Under the pieces are notes generated by a model, which did not search any database, was not told the origin of the DNA, and saw only the letters and a list, made by a program, of their open reading frames with translations. Shown here piece by piece: positions 9,229 to 17,514 of a stretch of DNA of 64,000 bases. Every line of letters begins with the position of its first letter. Position 1 is the first letter of the stretch. The stretch is taken from positions 62,001 through 126,000 of the forward strand of contig NZ_BBRK01000006.1 of the NCBI RefSeq assembly GCF_002090115.1, in the 5' to 3' direction. The stretch comes from Demequina sp. NBRC 110054. GTDB taxonomy: Bacteria > Actinomycetota > Actinomycetes > Actinomycetales > Demequinaceae. A program made the position numbers and the translations under genes.

Positions 9229-9291
9229 TCCCGCGACGTTCGGTTGGCTGGACGGACACGCCTCGGGCCGCGACCCGCTCAGGCGACGCGG

Positions 9292-10119
9292 TCAGGAGCG
9301 CGCGAACAGGCTCGCGTACATGCACACCGCGGCCGCGGTGGCGAGGTTGAGGCTCTCGGCCTGGCCTGGGATGGGGATCCTGACGACGTGCTCGACGACG
9401 GCGAGCTCGTCGTCCGTGAGACCCCAGGCCTCGTTGCCGAAGACCCACGCGTGCGGCTCTCGCAGGGCCGGCTCCGTGGCCCGCCCGAGCTCGTCGGCGC
9501 CGCTCACGTCCGCCGCGACGAGCGCGAGGCCGCGCTCCTTCAGGGCCGCCGCGGACTCCCTCAGTTCCGGCGCGCGCAGCACGGGAAGGTGGAACACGCT
9601 GCCGACCGAGGCGCGGATCACCTTGGGCGAGGCGGGGTCGACGCACTCGCCGGCCAGCACCACGGCGTCGGCGCCCACGGCGTCCGCGACCCGGATCGCC
9701 GCGCCGAGGTTGCCGGGGTCGCGGATCGCGCTCAGCACGGCGACGAGCGTCGCATCGGAAGGAATGCTGTCGATCTCGCCCGTGGCGCGGGCGGTGAGCA
9801 CGGCGATCACGCCCTGCGCGTCACCGCTCATGGCGTGTGCGACCTCGTCGGTGACGGGGTGGACGAAGAGCCCGGCCTCGAGCGCCTCGTCGACGATCTC
9901 GGGGTGCGCGACTCGCGCATCGTCCGTGACATACACGTCGCGCACGTCGGCCGCGGCGAAGCGCACGGCCTCGCGCACGGCCTGCGGACCCTCGACCAGG
10001 TAGGTGCCCGACCGCTTGCGCGCAGAACGCCCCGCCAGGGCCCTCACGCCTCTCACGCGATCGGCCCTCGGGTTCGAGAGCGTGTCGCGGAGGCGGGGCC
10101 CGGCGGGGCGTCCTGTCAT
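9292..10119 (-). CDS. TrmH/SpoU-family RNA 2'-O-methyltransferase
   Basis: SPOUT-fold methyltransferase of 275 residues, predicted to methylate a ribose 2'-OH in 23S rRNA or tRNA using SAM. The N-terminal ~95 residues form the substrate-binding domain (SGTYLVEGPQAVREAV). The C-terminal SPOUT domain has its three motifs: IRDPGNLGAAIRVADAVGAD, VFGNEAWGL and IPIPGQAESLNLATAAAV (trefoil knot, SAM site). It lies 25 bp after rplT, its usual place in actinobacteria between rplT and pheS; here pheS is displaced by the GGDEF cluster. The start is uncertain because no Shine-Dalgarno is seen. Confidence 0.92.
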   Translation of the reverse strand: MTGRPAGPRLRDTLSNPRADRVRGVRALAGRSARKRSGTYLVEGPQAVREAVRFAAADVRDVYVTDDARVAHPEIVDEALEAGLFVHPVTDEVAHAMSGDAQGVIAVLTARATGEIDSIPSDATLVAVLSAIRDPGNLGAAIRVADAVGADAVVLAGECVDPASPKVIRASVGSVFHLPVLRAPELRESAAALKERGLALVAADVSGADELGRATEPALREPHAWVFGNEAWGLTDDELAVVEHVVRIPIPGQAESLNLATAAAVCMYASLFARS

Positions 10120-10144
10120 GCGGGTGCTGCTTGGGTGGCGACGC

Positions 10145-10525
10145 TTACGCGGCGGGCGCGTTGACGTCGGCCGGGAGGGCCTTCTTGGCGACCTCGACGA
10201 GCTGCGCGAAGGCGGCCTCGTCGTTGACCGCGAGCTCGGCGAGCATGCGGCGGTCGACCTCGATCTCCGCGGCCTTGAGGCCCTGGATGAGGCGGTTGTA
10301 GGTCATGCCGTTCGCGCGGGCCGCAGCGTTGATGCGCTGGATCCACAGCTTGCGGAACTCACCCTTGCGAGCGCGGCGGTCCCGGTAGCTGTACACCATG
10401 GAGTGGGTGACCTGCTCCTTGGCCTTCCGGTAGAGGCGCGAGCGCTGGCCGCGGTAACCCGCTGCCCGCTCGAGGGTGGACCGGCGCTTCTTCTGGGCGT
10501 TGACTGCCCGCTTGACGCGTGCCAT
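10145..10525 (-). CDS. rplT: 50S ribosomal protein L20
   Basis: Ribosomal protein L20, 126 residues, binds 23S rRNA early in 50S assembly. It opens [15 protein letters not shown], has the typical [15 protein letters not shown], and is followed by the globular domain. The ATG has an AAGGAG site 6 nt upstream. Third gene of infC-rpmI-rplT, 28 bp after rpmI. Confidence 0.98.
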   Translation of the reverse strand: MARVKRAVNAQKKRRSTLERAAGYRGQRSRLYRKAKEQVTHSMVYSYRDRRARKGEFRKLWIQRINAAARANGMTYNRLIQGLKAAEIEVDRRMLAELAVNDEAAFAQLVEVAKKALPADVNAPAA

Positions 10526-10553
10526 TTCGTACTCCTTAGTTTTGCGGGCGGGC

Positions 10554-10748
10554 TTACTTGCCCAGCAGCTTCTTGATCTTCTTGGCGTCGCCGTCGGCGA
10601 GCGTCTGGTCCACGGCCACGCGGCGCTTGCGCGAGGAGTGCTTCTCCTCGAACTTGTGCACGTTCATCGCCGAGGCGTGCTTCACCTTGCCGGTGCCAGT
10701 GAGCTTGAAGCGCTTCTTGGCGCCCGAGTGGGTCTTGTTCTTCGGCAC
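10554..10748 (-). CDS. rpmI: 50S ribosomal protein L35
   Basis: Ribosomal protein L35, 64 residues. The conserved N-terminus [15 protein letters not shown] begins at a GTG codon at 10748, preceded by AAGGAGGCCATC, an ideal ribosome binding site. An ATG 14 codons upstream would add a non-homologous extension and was rejected. Middle gene of the infC operon; 92 bp separate it from infC. Confidence 0.97.
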   Translation of the reverse strand: MPKNKTHSGAKKRFKLTGTGKVKHASAMNVHKFEEKHSSRKRRVAVDQTLADGDAKKIKKLLGK

Positions 10749-10840
10749 GATGGCCTCCTTCTTCAGGTCAGGCCGCGCCCGCGAGGGCACGACACGTTCG
10801 TCCGGGACCCGTGGGGGCCCCGGGAAGTCTGTGATGAGGC

Positions 10841-11494
10841 TTACGCCTCCTCCACCTCGGCCTCCACCGGCTCTGCCGATGCGGGCTTCGACGCGGCCTT
10901 GGCCGCCTCGCGCTCGGTGCGCTCCGCGACATCCGCCGCCTTGCGCGCCTCGCGCTCCTTGCGCTGCTCGTCCCGAGCCTCGGCCTTCTTCTTCAGAGGA
11001 CCGAGCACGAGGGACATGTTGCGTCCCTCCTGGCTGGGACGGTTCTCGACGACCGCGTACTCCGCGACCTCGTCCGCGAGCTTCATGAGGAGTCGACGGC
11101 CCATCTCGGGACGGGACTGCTCACGGCCGCGGAACATGATCGTGACCTTGACCTTGTCGCCACCCTTGAGGAAGCGGACGACGTGGCCCTTCTTGGTCTC
11201 GTAGTCGTGCTCGTCGATCTTGAGGCGGAACCGCATCTCCTTGATCTCGGTGTTCGCCTGGTTGCGACGTGCCTCGCGTGCCTTGACCGCAGCCTCGTAC
11301 TTGAACTTGCCGTAGTCCATGAGCTTGACGACGGGAGGACGCGAGTTGGGCGCCACCTCGACCAGGTCGAGCTCGGCGTCCTGCGCCAGACGGAGGGCAT
11401 CCTCGATGCGGACGATGCCGACCTGCTCGCCCTTCGGGCCGACCAGGCGGACCTCGGGGACACGGATGCGCTCGTTGATGCGCGGCTCGTTGAT
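10841..11494 (-). CDS. infC: translation initiation factor IF-3 with ATC start codon
   Basis: IF-3 binds the 30S subunit, blocks premature 50S joining and proofreads initiator tRNA and start codon. The conserved N-terminus [20 protein letters not shown] begins at an ATC codon (11494-11492) preceded by AAGGAG with 5-nt spacing, and no ATG/GTG/TTG is placed suitably. Rare start codons are a known feature of infC, used for autoregulation because IF-3 rejects them. Both domains are present: IF3-N to about residue 75, then IF3-C with [18 protein letters not shown]-terminal Ala/Glu/Lys-rich extension of about 45 residues is common in actinobacteria. A leader hairpin is listed separately. Confidence 0.95.
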   Translation of the reverse strand: MNEPRINERIRVPEVRLVGPKGEQVGIVRIEDALRLAQDAELDLVEVAPNSRPPVVKLMDYGKFKYEAAVKAREARRNQANTEIKEMRFRLKIDEHDYETKKGHVVRFLKGGDKVKVTIMFRGREQSRPEMGRRLLMKLADEVAEYAVVENRPSQEGRNMSLVLGPLKKKAEARDEQRKEREARKAADVAERTEREAAKAASKPASAEPVEAEVEEA

Positions 11495-11556
11495 AGCGGC
11501 TCCTTCTCGTTGCTTGCGTCGACGACCTTCCGACCGGCGCCTTCCCCGGAAATGGG

Positions 11557-11585
11557 AAAAGCCCCTGCCCGAACACGAGCAGAGG
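11557..11585 (-). terminator. infC: putative attenuator hairpin in the infC leader
   Basis: On the minus strand CCTCTGC pairs with GCAGGGG (7 bp, one G-U) around a 10-nt loop, followed by C and TTTT. This is a terminator-like structure 62 nt upstream of the infC start, in the 5' leader rather than after a gene. Leader attenuation is known for infC-rpmI-rplT operons of other bacteria; its use here is inferred. Confidence 0.5.
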
Positions 11586-11735
11586 CCACCAGCGATCCCG
11601 CCCCCACGTACGATGAACGCACGCCACGGGCGAGGACCTGTACCCTGGCCCATCTGCTGGCCCTAGGGTGGGAGGCGGACTCCACTTGCGCGTCACAGCA
11701 TGTGCCGTGACCGGTCGATCAAGAAGGATAGCACG

Positions 11736-12119
11736 ATGAGCCCAGAAACACCCGTCGAGGACTCCACGACCCCCGCGCGCCGCACCTGGGCCGACGCGGG
11801 CGAGGAGACCCGGGACCTCTCCGACGTCACGTCGGTCGAGCTGATCACCACTGTAGGCGTGCACCTGCTGAGCGCCGCCGCACTGCGCTGCGGCCTCGCG
11901 GAGGACGGCGACGAGCACCAGGACCTCGACGAGGCACGCACGCTCATCACCGCCCTCGCGGGGCTCGTGACCGCGGCCGCGCCGGAGATCGGCGACACCC
12001 ACGCGCGCGCCCTTCGCGACGGCCTCCGGAGCGTACAGTTGGCGTTCAGGGAGGCCTCGGTCTTCCCGGATGCTCCGGGCGAGGGGCCGGGCGAGAAGTA
12101 CACGGGGGCAGTCAGCTGA
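11736..12119 (+). CDS. DUF1844 family protein
   Basis: 127 residues; a small mostly helical protein of the DUF1844 family (conserved VTSVELITTVGVHLLSAAAL, later ITALAGLVTAAAPEI). It is typically found next to infC in actinobacteria, as here, but has no established function. The ATG (11736) has AGAAGGA upstream; an ATG 12 codons earlier was rejected. It is transcribed divergently from infC. The next gene starts 2 bp after its stop. Confidence 0.88.
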   Translation: MSPETPVEDSTTPARRTWADAGEETRDLSDVTSVELITTVGVHLLSAAALRCGLAEDGDEHQDLDEARTLITALAGLVTAAAPEIGDTHARALRDGLRSVQLAFREASVFPDAPGEGPGEKYTGAVS

Positions 12120-12121
12120 CG

Positions 12122-12940
12122 ATGGCGCGAGACACGGCGGGTTCCTCCGCGCACGGCGGCGGCTCGGATCCGGACGGATCCGAGCTCGAGTCGACCGCGC
12201 GTCGCTCGCCTCGCGCCTCCCGCACCCCAGGTCTCTCCCGACGTGCGCGGGCGCGTCGCTCGCGCACCGCGGGCGACGAGGCCGACACCACCACGTCCGA
12301 GATCTCCAGCCCTCCGCCGACCGCCGCCGGGCTGTCGCTCGCCGAGCGCTCCGGATCCGCCTTCGGGTACGAGGACGACTGGGACGACGACGACCTCCCT
12401 GAGGGGGAGCGCAGCGACGACCGCCGAGGCGCCCGCCTGCGCTGGATCATGGTCACGGCCTTCCTCGCCCTCACGGTGCTGTCGCTCACGGGCGTCGCGA
12501 TCTACCTCACCGATGTGGTCGAGCAGTGGGAGCAGCGCTCCGACGAGCTCACCGAGGCGAACTACGAGCTCGGCGACAAGATCGCCTCGCAGAAAGAGAC
12601 GATCGCGTCGAAGACCGACCAGATCGACATCCTCACCGAGCAGCTCAACACTGCGCAGGACCGCATCAGCGAGCTCGCGAGCCAGAGCGCCAACAGCGAC
12701 GACGACCTCGCCTATGCCGAGCAGCGCCTCGAGATCCTCAGCGGCTACGCGAGCACCGGCGCCGCGGTCGCGAACGCTCTGGTCCGATGCCTCGACAGCG
12801 AGGAGCAGCTCGTCGAGTACCTCGCGAACCCCGACGACTACGACGAGGACGAGGTCGCGGCGTACGCGGAATCCGTGGACGAGCTGTGCACTGCGGCACG
12901 CGAGTCCAACTCCCAGTTCCAGGCGCTGCTGACCGAGTGA
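12122..12940 (+). CDS. membrane-anchored coiled-coil protein, cassette 1
   Basis: 272 residues; family not recognised. Layout: long charged, disordered cytoplasmic N-terminus (1-105, ending in an Asp-rich patch), one TM helix (107-129), extracytoplasmic coiled coil (about 133-208), C-terminal segment with two cysteines (223 and 256). A single-pass protein with the coiled coil outside the membrane is predicted. The protease gene starts 4 bp downstream, so the two form a translational pair. The same pair is repeated directly downstream (13780-15026): the second coiled-coil protein has two cysteines 34 residues apart, against 33 here. A partner or sensor for the protease is inferred. Confidence 0.8.
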   Translation: MARDTAGSSAHGGGSDPDGSELESTARRSPRASRTPGLSRRARARRSRTAGDEADTTTSEISSPPPTAAGLSLAERSGSAFGYEDDWDDDDLPEGERSDDRRGARLRWIMVTAFLALTVLSLTGVAIYLTDVVEQWEQRSDELTEANYELGDKIASQKETIASKTDQIDILTEQLNTAQDRISELASQSANSDDDLAYAEQRLEILSGYASTGAAVANALVRCLDSEEQLVEYLANPDDYDEDEVAAYAESVDELCTAARESNSQFQALLTE

Positions 12941-12944
12941 CCCC

Positions 12945-13694
12945 ATGAAGACTCCCCGCTCTCTCGCCCTCGCAGCGTCCGCGCTCCTGATCGCGGGCTG
13001 CGGCGTCCTCCCCGAAGGACCTGACCCGATGCCGTCCGACTGGGTGCCGACGGCGTCGGCCTCCCCCGCCGCGCGCGCGGGAGCGATCTCTCCCGACGGC
13101 TTCTCCGCGGCACAGCGCATGACCGTGCGGCTGCGCAACATCGGGTGCGGCTTCATCGCGACGGGAACTGGTTTCATCTACGACAGCACCACGCTGATCA
13201 CGAACCGCCACGTGATCGAGAACTCTCGCCAGATCCAGGTGTCGACGTACAACGGGACGAGCCTGACGACGACCGCGGTGTCGTCGACGACAGTCGCCGA
13301 CATCGCGATCGTCCGCATCGAGGAGTCGGTGCTCACGAGCTTCGCGAAGCTCGCGCAGGAGGACCCCGAGGACGGCGACGTCATCACGGTCATCGGCTAC
13401 CCCAACGGCGGCGAGCTCACGACCGTGTCAGGCGTGGTGCTCGGCGCCACGTCCGATCCTCTCGACTCGTCGATCGGACAGGTCCTGCTGACGAGCGCCG
13501 AGGTCGAGCCCGGCTCGTCGGGATCCCCTGTGCTCAACGAGAGCGGCGCGGTCGTGGGCGTCGTCTACGCGAAGACCGACGACGACCGCAGCCTGATCGT
13601 GCCCGTGTCGACGCTGCGCACCCTGCTGAACGAGACATCCCTGCTGGTCCCCGAGGCTCTCTCGTGCGACACCGCCACGGGATCCTCCTCCTGA
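12945..13694 (+). CDS. trypsin-like serine protease lipoprotein, cassette 1
   Basis: 249 residues. A signal peptide ends in lipobox IAGC (lipidated Cys19), so it should be anchored outside the cytoplasmic membrane. It has the S1/HtrA-type protease fold with a visible triad: His89 in TNRHV, Asp119 in ADIAIV, Ser192 in PGSSGSP. There is no PDZ domain; the protein ends about 45 residues after the serine. Cys68 and Cys241 could form a disulfide. The paralogue at 14304-15026 keeps the triad, lipobox and both cysteines. Substrate unknown. Confidence 0.88.
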   Translation: MKTPRSLALAASALLIAGCGVLPEGPDPMPSDWVPTASASPAARAGAISPDGFSAAQRMTVRLRNIGCGFIATGTGFIYDSTTLITNRHVIENSRQIQVSTYNGTSLTTTAVSSTTVADIAIVRIEESVLTSFAKLAQEDPEDGDVITVIGYPNGGELTTVSGVVLGATSDPLDSSIGQVLLTSAEVEPGSSGSPVLNESGAVVGVVYAKTDDDRSLIVPVSTLRTLLNETSLLVPEALSCDTATGSSS

Positions 13695-13779
13695 CGCACC
13701 CGCCCGCGGCCCTCGCTCTCCACCGAGAGCGCTCCGATGCCCGATACTGGTCACGCCCGCCGCACACCTGGGAGGACCA

Positions 13780-14307
13780 TTGACGACCGACGCCCTCGCC
13801 ACCGCTCCGCTCCCACCGCCCGCGCCCTCGCGCGGCAAGGGACGGGTGTGGCGCACGCTCGGCCTCATCGTCCTCGTCCTTGCGCTGCTGGCCGCGTCGT
13901 CGCTCGCCGCCTACCTGTGGCTCGTGAGCTCGCAGTGGATGGACCAGAACGACACCCTGCGGTCCGAGGCGACCGCGATGGGTGAGCAGCTGGCGGAGGC
14001 CCAGGATCAGGCCGCAGCGCTGCAGGCGCAGGTCGAGACTCTCGAGGGCCAGCTCGAGACCACGGCGACCCGACTGTCCGACGTGGTCAACGAGGAGGCG
14101 CACGCAGGTGATGACCTGCAGTACCTGGGCGACCTGATCGACGCGTATGCCAACTGCGTCGACTCGTACGACGAGGTGCTCACCGACGCCCTCAACGCGG
14201 GATACACGTACAGGAACTCGAACGCGAGCAGCGTGCAGGCCGACGTTGCCGAGTACTGCGACTCGCTCGCCGAGGCGTACGCGGAGTACACGGCGGAGGC
14301 CGAGTGA
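13780..14307 (+). CDS. membrane-anchored coiled-coil protein, cassette 2
   Basis: 175 residues from a TTG start with GGGAGGACCA upstream. Layout: short cytoplasmic N-terminus, TM helix (24-49), coiled coil (about 55-105), C-terminal helical segment with Cys126 and Cys160. It resembles the protein at 12122-12940 in architecture, cysteine spacing and position, but lacks its long disordered N-terminus. Its stop codon overlaps the next start (GTGA), so it is tightly coupled to the protease gene. Confidence 0.8.
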   Translation: MTTDALATAPLPPPAPSRGKGRVWRTLGLIVLVLALLAASSLAAYLWLVSSQWMDQNDTLRSEATAMGEQLAEAQDQAAALQAQVETLEGQLETTATRLSDVVNEEAHAGDDLQYLGDLIDAYANCVDSYDEVLTDALNAGYTYRNSNASSVQADVAEYCDSLAEAYAEYTAEAE

Positions 14308-15026
14308 GGAGACCCGCGCTCCTGGTCGCCCTCGCGGCGCTGCTCGCGGGGTGCGCAACCCTGCCGTCGTCCCCTCCCCCGCTGCCGGACAGCTTCGTGC
14401 CCGAGACGAACCCGACCGTCGACACGGCCTACGTGTCCGACGACGGCTTCACCCTGGCCGAGCACGCGTCCTACCGGGTCCGGGTGCGCACGTGCGACGG
14501 CTACGCGACCGGCACAGCCTTCGCGATCGACGAGCACACGCTGGTCACCAACCGGCATGTGGTCTCCGAGGCCGTCGAGGTGGACGTCACGACCTATGAC
14601 GGCCGCGAGCTCGACGTCGTGACGACCCGCATCGACCGCGACGCGGACCTCGCGCTCCTGACAGTCGACGACTCGCTCGACGAGTGGCTCGAGCTCGCGG
14701 ACGAGGAGGCGGTCAAGGGCGACATCGTGTCGGTGTCCGGCTATCCCGAGGGCGACAGCCTCTCCACCGTGAGCGGCCCGATCCGCGGAGTCGTGGACGA
14801 GGTCTTCGGGACCGACGCGGACGAGGTGCTGCTCGTCCGAGTGCCCGCGGCGCCCGGAAGCTCCGGCTCCGCGGTCGTGGACGACTCCTCCGAGGTGGTC
14901 GGAGTCCTCTACGCGATCGACGCCGACGAGGATGGCTGGTCGTACGCGGTCAGCCTCGACTCGCTCGTCACGATGCTCGAGGACTCGAGCGTGCTCGATC
15001 CCGTCGTCGGGCTGTGCGCGGACTGA
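14304..15026 (+). CDS. trypsin-like serine protease lipoprotein, cassette 2
   Basis: 240 residues from a GTG start overlapping the upstream stop. Signal peptide with lipobox LAGC (Cys17). Protease triad: His85 in TNRHVV, Asp115 in DADLAL, Ser187 in PGSSGSA. Two further cysteines (64 and 238) sit at the same places as in the first copy and could pair. No PDZ domain. Overall similarity to 12945-13694 is clear across the catalytic core, but divergence is considerable, so the duplication is not recent. Confidence 0.88.
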   Translation: MRRPALLVALAALLAGCATLPSSPPPLPDSFVPETNPTVDTAYVSDDGFTLAEHASYRVRVRTCDGYATGTAFAIDEHTLVTNRHVVSEAVEVDVTTYDGRELDVVTTRIDRDADLALLTVDDSLDEWLELADEEAVKGDIVSVSGYPEGDSLSTVSGPIRGVVDEVFGTDADEVLLVRVPAAPGSSGSAVVDDSSEVVGVLYAIDADEDGWSYAVSLDSLVTMLEDSSVLDPVVGLCAD

Positions 15027-15041
15027 AGTCGACCATCGGCG

Positions 15042-15061
15042 CGACGCGCGGCCGCGCGTCG
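15042..15061. terminator. palindrome between convergent genes
   Basis: A 20-bp perfect palindrome (halves CGACGCGCGG and CCGCGCGTCG) lies 16 bp after the second protease gene and 41 bp after the SseB gene's stop on the other strand. It would fold into an 8-bp stem with a GGCC loop from either strand, so a bidirectional terminator is plausible. No U-tract. Confidence 0.4.
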
Positions 15062-15102
15062 TCTTGGGCCGTGCTCTCCGCCCGCGTCTACTCCGCGGGC
15101 GT

Positions 15103-15831
15103 CTACTCCGCCGGCGCGAGCCTGAGCTCGACGCTGTCGATGCGGTGCGCCACCACATCCGACGCCGCGAGCTGACGCTGCACCCGTCTCAGCAGGTCGT
15201 CGACCTCAGGCTGCGTCAGGCCTGGGATGAGTCGTAGCACCACCGCGACCTCGCTGCGTCGTCCCGGCGCCGCGTCGACCCTCCTGAGCCGGTCGTCGAG
15301 CGTGACGGCGTCGCGTACGGCGTCGACCACGTCCCCCTCTACCTCGCCCTCGACGATCGCGGGCCGCCAGGTCTCGCCCTGGCCCAGCGCCCAGACCGCC
15401 GGTCGAGGGATCACCGTGGTCTCCATGCCCGGGTTCAGCACGAGCACGGCCCACTCCTCCGTGATGGCCGCGAGCGCCGCGCGAGGCCCCTCCGCAGGGA
15501 TGGGGCGCGCGTTCTCGTTCCATGCCTTCATGGCGTCGACGTCGGTGAAGATCGGCAGGCCCGCGCGACCGTCGGGCATCTGCACCGCGACCACGCCGGT
15601 CGACGCGACGTGATCCTGCTCGAGCCCGTGGCGACCCATCACGCGCTGCTCACCGTCCGCGAGCACGGGCACGAGCACGCGCGCGTACGCGAGCGCCTCG
15701 ACCACCTCGGCGAGCGGCGCCTTTCCCCGCGAGTGCCGGATCAGCGCCTGCGCGAGGCGCGCGTCGGCGCTCCCGTCGTCGTCCGCGAAGATCGACTCGG
15801 GGATCTCCTTGAGCGGGTCCTCGTCGGTCAT
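15103..15831 (-). CDS. SseB family protein
   Basis: 242 residues. The first ~130 residues match the SseB N-terminal domain (LVPVLADGEQ, VVAVQMPDGRAGLPIFTDVD, AITEEWAVLVLNPG). The rest resembles the SseB C-terminal region. Exact function in actinobacteria is unknown; SseB-type genes often sit close to the hisA end of his clusters, as here. The ATG follows TACCCT by 6 nt, suggesting a leaderless mRNA. Convergent with the protease cassette. Confidence 0.85.
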   Translation of the reverse strand: MTDEDPLKEIPESIFADDDGSADARLAQALIRHSRGKAPLAEVVEALAYARVLVPVLADGEQRVMGRHGLEQDHVASTGVVAVQMPDGRAGLPIFTDVDAMKAWNENARPIPAEGPRAALAAITEEWAVLVLNPGMETTVIPRPAVWALGQGETWRPAIVEGEVEGDVVDAVRDAVTLDDRLRRVDAAPGRRSEVAVVLRLIPGLTQPEVDDLLRRVQRQLAASDVVAHRIDSVELRLAPAE

Positions 15832-15837
15832 GCCTCA

Positions 15838-15843
15838 AGGGTA
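15838..15843 (-). promoter_or_regulatory. -10 element TACCCT for the SseB-family gene
   Basis: TANNNT hexamer 6 nt before the ATG; no Shine-Dalgarno. Confidence 0.35.
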
Positions 15844-15890
15844 CGGGCAGGGCCCGACAAGCCGACATACCGCTGTGGCGATTCCGACGC

Positions 15891-16580
15891 TCAGGACGAT
15901 GCGGCCGTCCAGGCAGCGGCCGCCGCTGAGGCAGTGGCGGAGACCGGGATCGTGGGCCCGAGGAGCGCGCGCAGGTCGTCCAGTGCGGCACGCCCACCGT
16001 CGACGATCAGCCACCCGGACTCCAGCGCATCGTCCGCGCTCTCCCCGGGGGCCGTGACGAAGGGATCCTCGGTGAATCGCACAGTCTCGCAACCGAAGAC
16101 GTCGATCACGACTCCCGTGAGGTCCCCGTCGTCCACCAGGACCACGAGCTCCCGAGGACCGAGGTCGGCGAGGCAGTCCATGCTGGCCGACGCGACGGCG
16201 AGCCTGTCCAGGACGTCATCGACGATGGGCAGGTCCTCCTCCGCGAGCTCGACGGGCGTGGTCGCGAGGTGCCACGAGTTGAAAGTCCCGTTGCCGTCCT
16301 CCTGAGGGCGGTCGATGGGGACGTACTCACACAGCCATACGGCGTCGTAGCCGCCGAGCTCGGGCACCGCATCGCCCTCGAGGTCCGCTCCAAGCCCGTA
16401 CCGGTCAGACGAGTCCACGAGCGAGTCCGGGCACGCGACGCCGCCGTAGGCCGCGAGCTCGGAACCCGCGGGAGCCGATCCCTCCGCGCCCGAGTGCTCG
16501 GCGTCGCCAGAGCACCCCGTCAAGACCACCGCGAGCGCTGCGCCGCACAGGCTCGCCGCTGGAGTCCCGATGTTCCCCAT
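15891..16580 (-). CDS. putative lipoprotein of unknown function
   Basis: 229 residues. A signal peptide with lipobox LTGC (Cys23) is followed by a short Ser/Gly linker and an acidic domain with several cysteines (ACPDSL, LCEYVP, DCLADLG, FGCETV) that could form disulfides outside the cell. Family not recognised. The ATG has AAGGGGGATGGC upstream and a -10-like TACGCT about 28 nt before it, so it appears to have its own promoter. It lies downstream of hisA on the same strand. Confidence 0.8.
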   Translation of the reverse strand: MGNIGTPAASLCGAALAVVLTGCSGDAEHSGAEGSAPAGSELAAYGGVACPDSLVDSSDRYGLGADLEGDAVPELGGYDAVWLCEYVPIDRPQEDGNGTFNSWHLATTPVELAEEDLPIVDDVLDRLAVASASMDCLADLGPRELVVLVDDGDLTGVVIDVFGCETVRFTEDPFVTAPGESADDALESGWLIVDGGRAALDDLRALLGPTIPVSATASAAAAAWTAASS

Positions 16581-16703
16581 GCCATCCCCCTTGCTGAGAT
16601 CCAGCGTAGTACTCAGGGGAGAACCCGAGCGGCCCCGGGCGCCTCCCCCAGGGAAGACGCGCGGAAGGCCCAGCTCGTGGGGTCTGGCGCGGCGATATGC
16701 CTG

Positions 16704-17441
16704 CTACGGACGCCCGGCGATGTCGAGGGCCTCGGGCAGCGTGAAGTTGCCGTTGTAGAGCGCCTTGCCGACGATCGCGCCCTCGACGCCCTTCGGGGTG
16801 AGGGTGCGGATCGCCTCGATGTCGGCGAGCGAGCTCACGCCGCCCGACGCCACCACGGGCGCCTTGGTCGCCTCGCACACCTGGCCGAGCAGCTCAAGGT
16901 TCGGGCCCGTGAGCATGCCGTCCTTCTTGACGTCCGTGACCACGTAGCGGGAGCAGCCGGCCGCGTCGAGGCGCGCGAGCACCTCCCACAGGTCGCCGCC
17001 GTCCTTGGTCCAGCCGCGCGCGGCCAGGGTCGTGCCGCGCACGTCGAGGCCGACGGCGACGCGGTCGCCGAAGCGGTCGATCGCCGACGCGGTCCACTCG
17101 GGGTTCTCGAGCGCCGCCGTGCCGAGGTTCACGCGAGCGCAGCCGGTCGCCATCGCGCGCTCGAGAGACTCGTCGTCGCGGATGCCGCCGGACATCTCGA
17201 CCTTGACGTCCACGGCCTTGACGACCGACGCAAGCAGCTCCGCGTTCGAGCCGCGACCGAACGCCGCATCGAGGTCCACGAGATGGATCCACTCGGCGCC
17301 ACCCTTGACCCAGTCCATCGCGGCGGACAGCGGGTCGCCGTAGCTGGTCTCCGAGCCCGCCTCGCCCTGCGTGAGGCGGACGGCCTGACCGTCGGCCACG
17401 TCGACGGCGGGAAGGAGCTCGAGGCGGGGAAGGTCGGTCAT
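16704..17441 (-). CDS. hisA: phosphoribosyl isomerase (HisA/PriA)
   Basis: (beta-alpha)8 isomerase of 245 residues converting ProFAR to PRFAR in histidine synthesis. In actinobacteria this enzyme (PriA) usually also serves tryptophan synthesis; whether it does here depends on a trpF elsewhere. Catalytic Asp in [10 protein letters not shown] and Asp in [10 protein letters not shown] are present, as are phosphate-binding glycines in VASGGVSS and GAIVGKALY. The ATG at 17441 begins [15 protein letters not shown]; the 40 codons further upstream are not homologous. Last gene of the local his cluster. Confidence 0.96.
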   Translation of the reverse strand: MTDLPRLELLPAVDVADGQAVRLTQGEAGSETSYGDPLSAAMDWVKGGAEWIHLVDLDAAFGRGSNAELLASVVKAVDVKVEMSGGIRDDESLERAMATGCARVNLGTAALENPEWTASAIDRFGDRVAVGLDVRGTTLAARGWTKDGGDLWEVLARLDAAGCSRYVVTDVKKDGMLTGPNLELLGQVCEATKAPVVASGGVSSLADIEAIRTLTPKGVEGAIVGKALYNGNFTLPEALDIAGRP

Positions 17442-17514
17442 CGTGGTCGCTCTCTCGTGGGGTGAAGGGCCGACGACCAGCGTACCGGCGCGCGGACGGC
17501 ACCGGGTGCGCGAG

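Noticed and set aside
10841-11653. infC extended to an upstream ATG (270 aa)
   Set aside because: The extra 53 residues are not homologous to IF-3 and run through the leader hairpin; ATC at 11494 has a proper ribosome binding site.
15642-17441. Frameshifted or missing gene between the lipoprotein and hisA
   Set aside because: The 123-bp gap (16581-16703) has no ORF remnant; both neighbours are complete.
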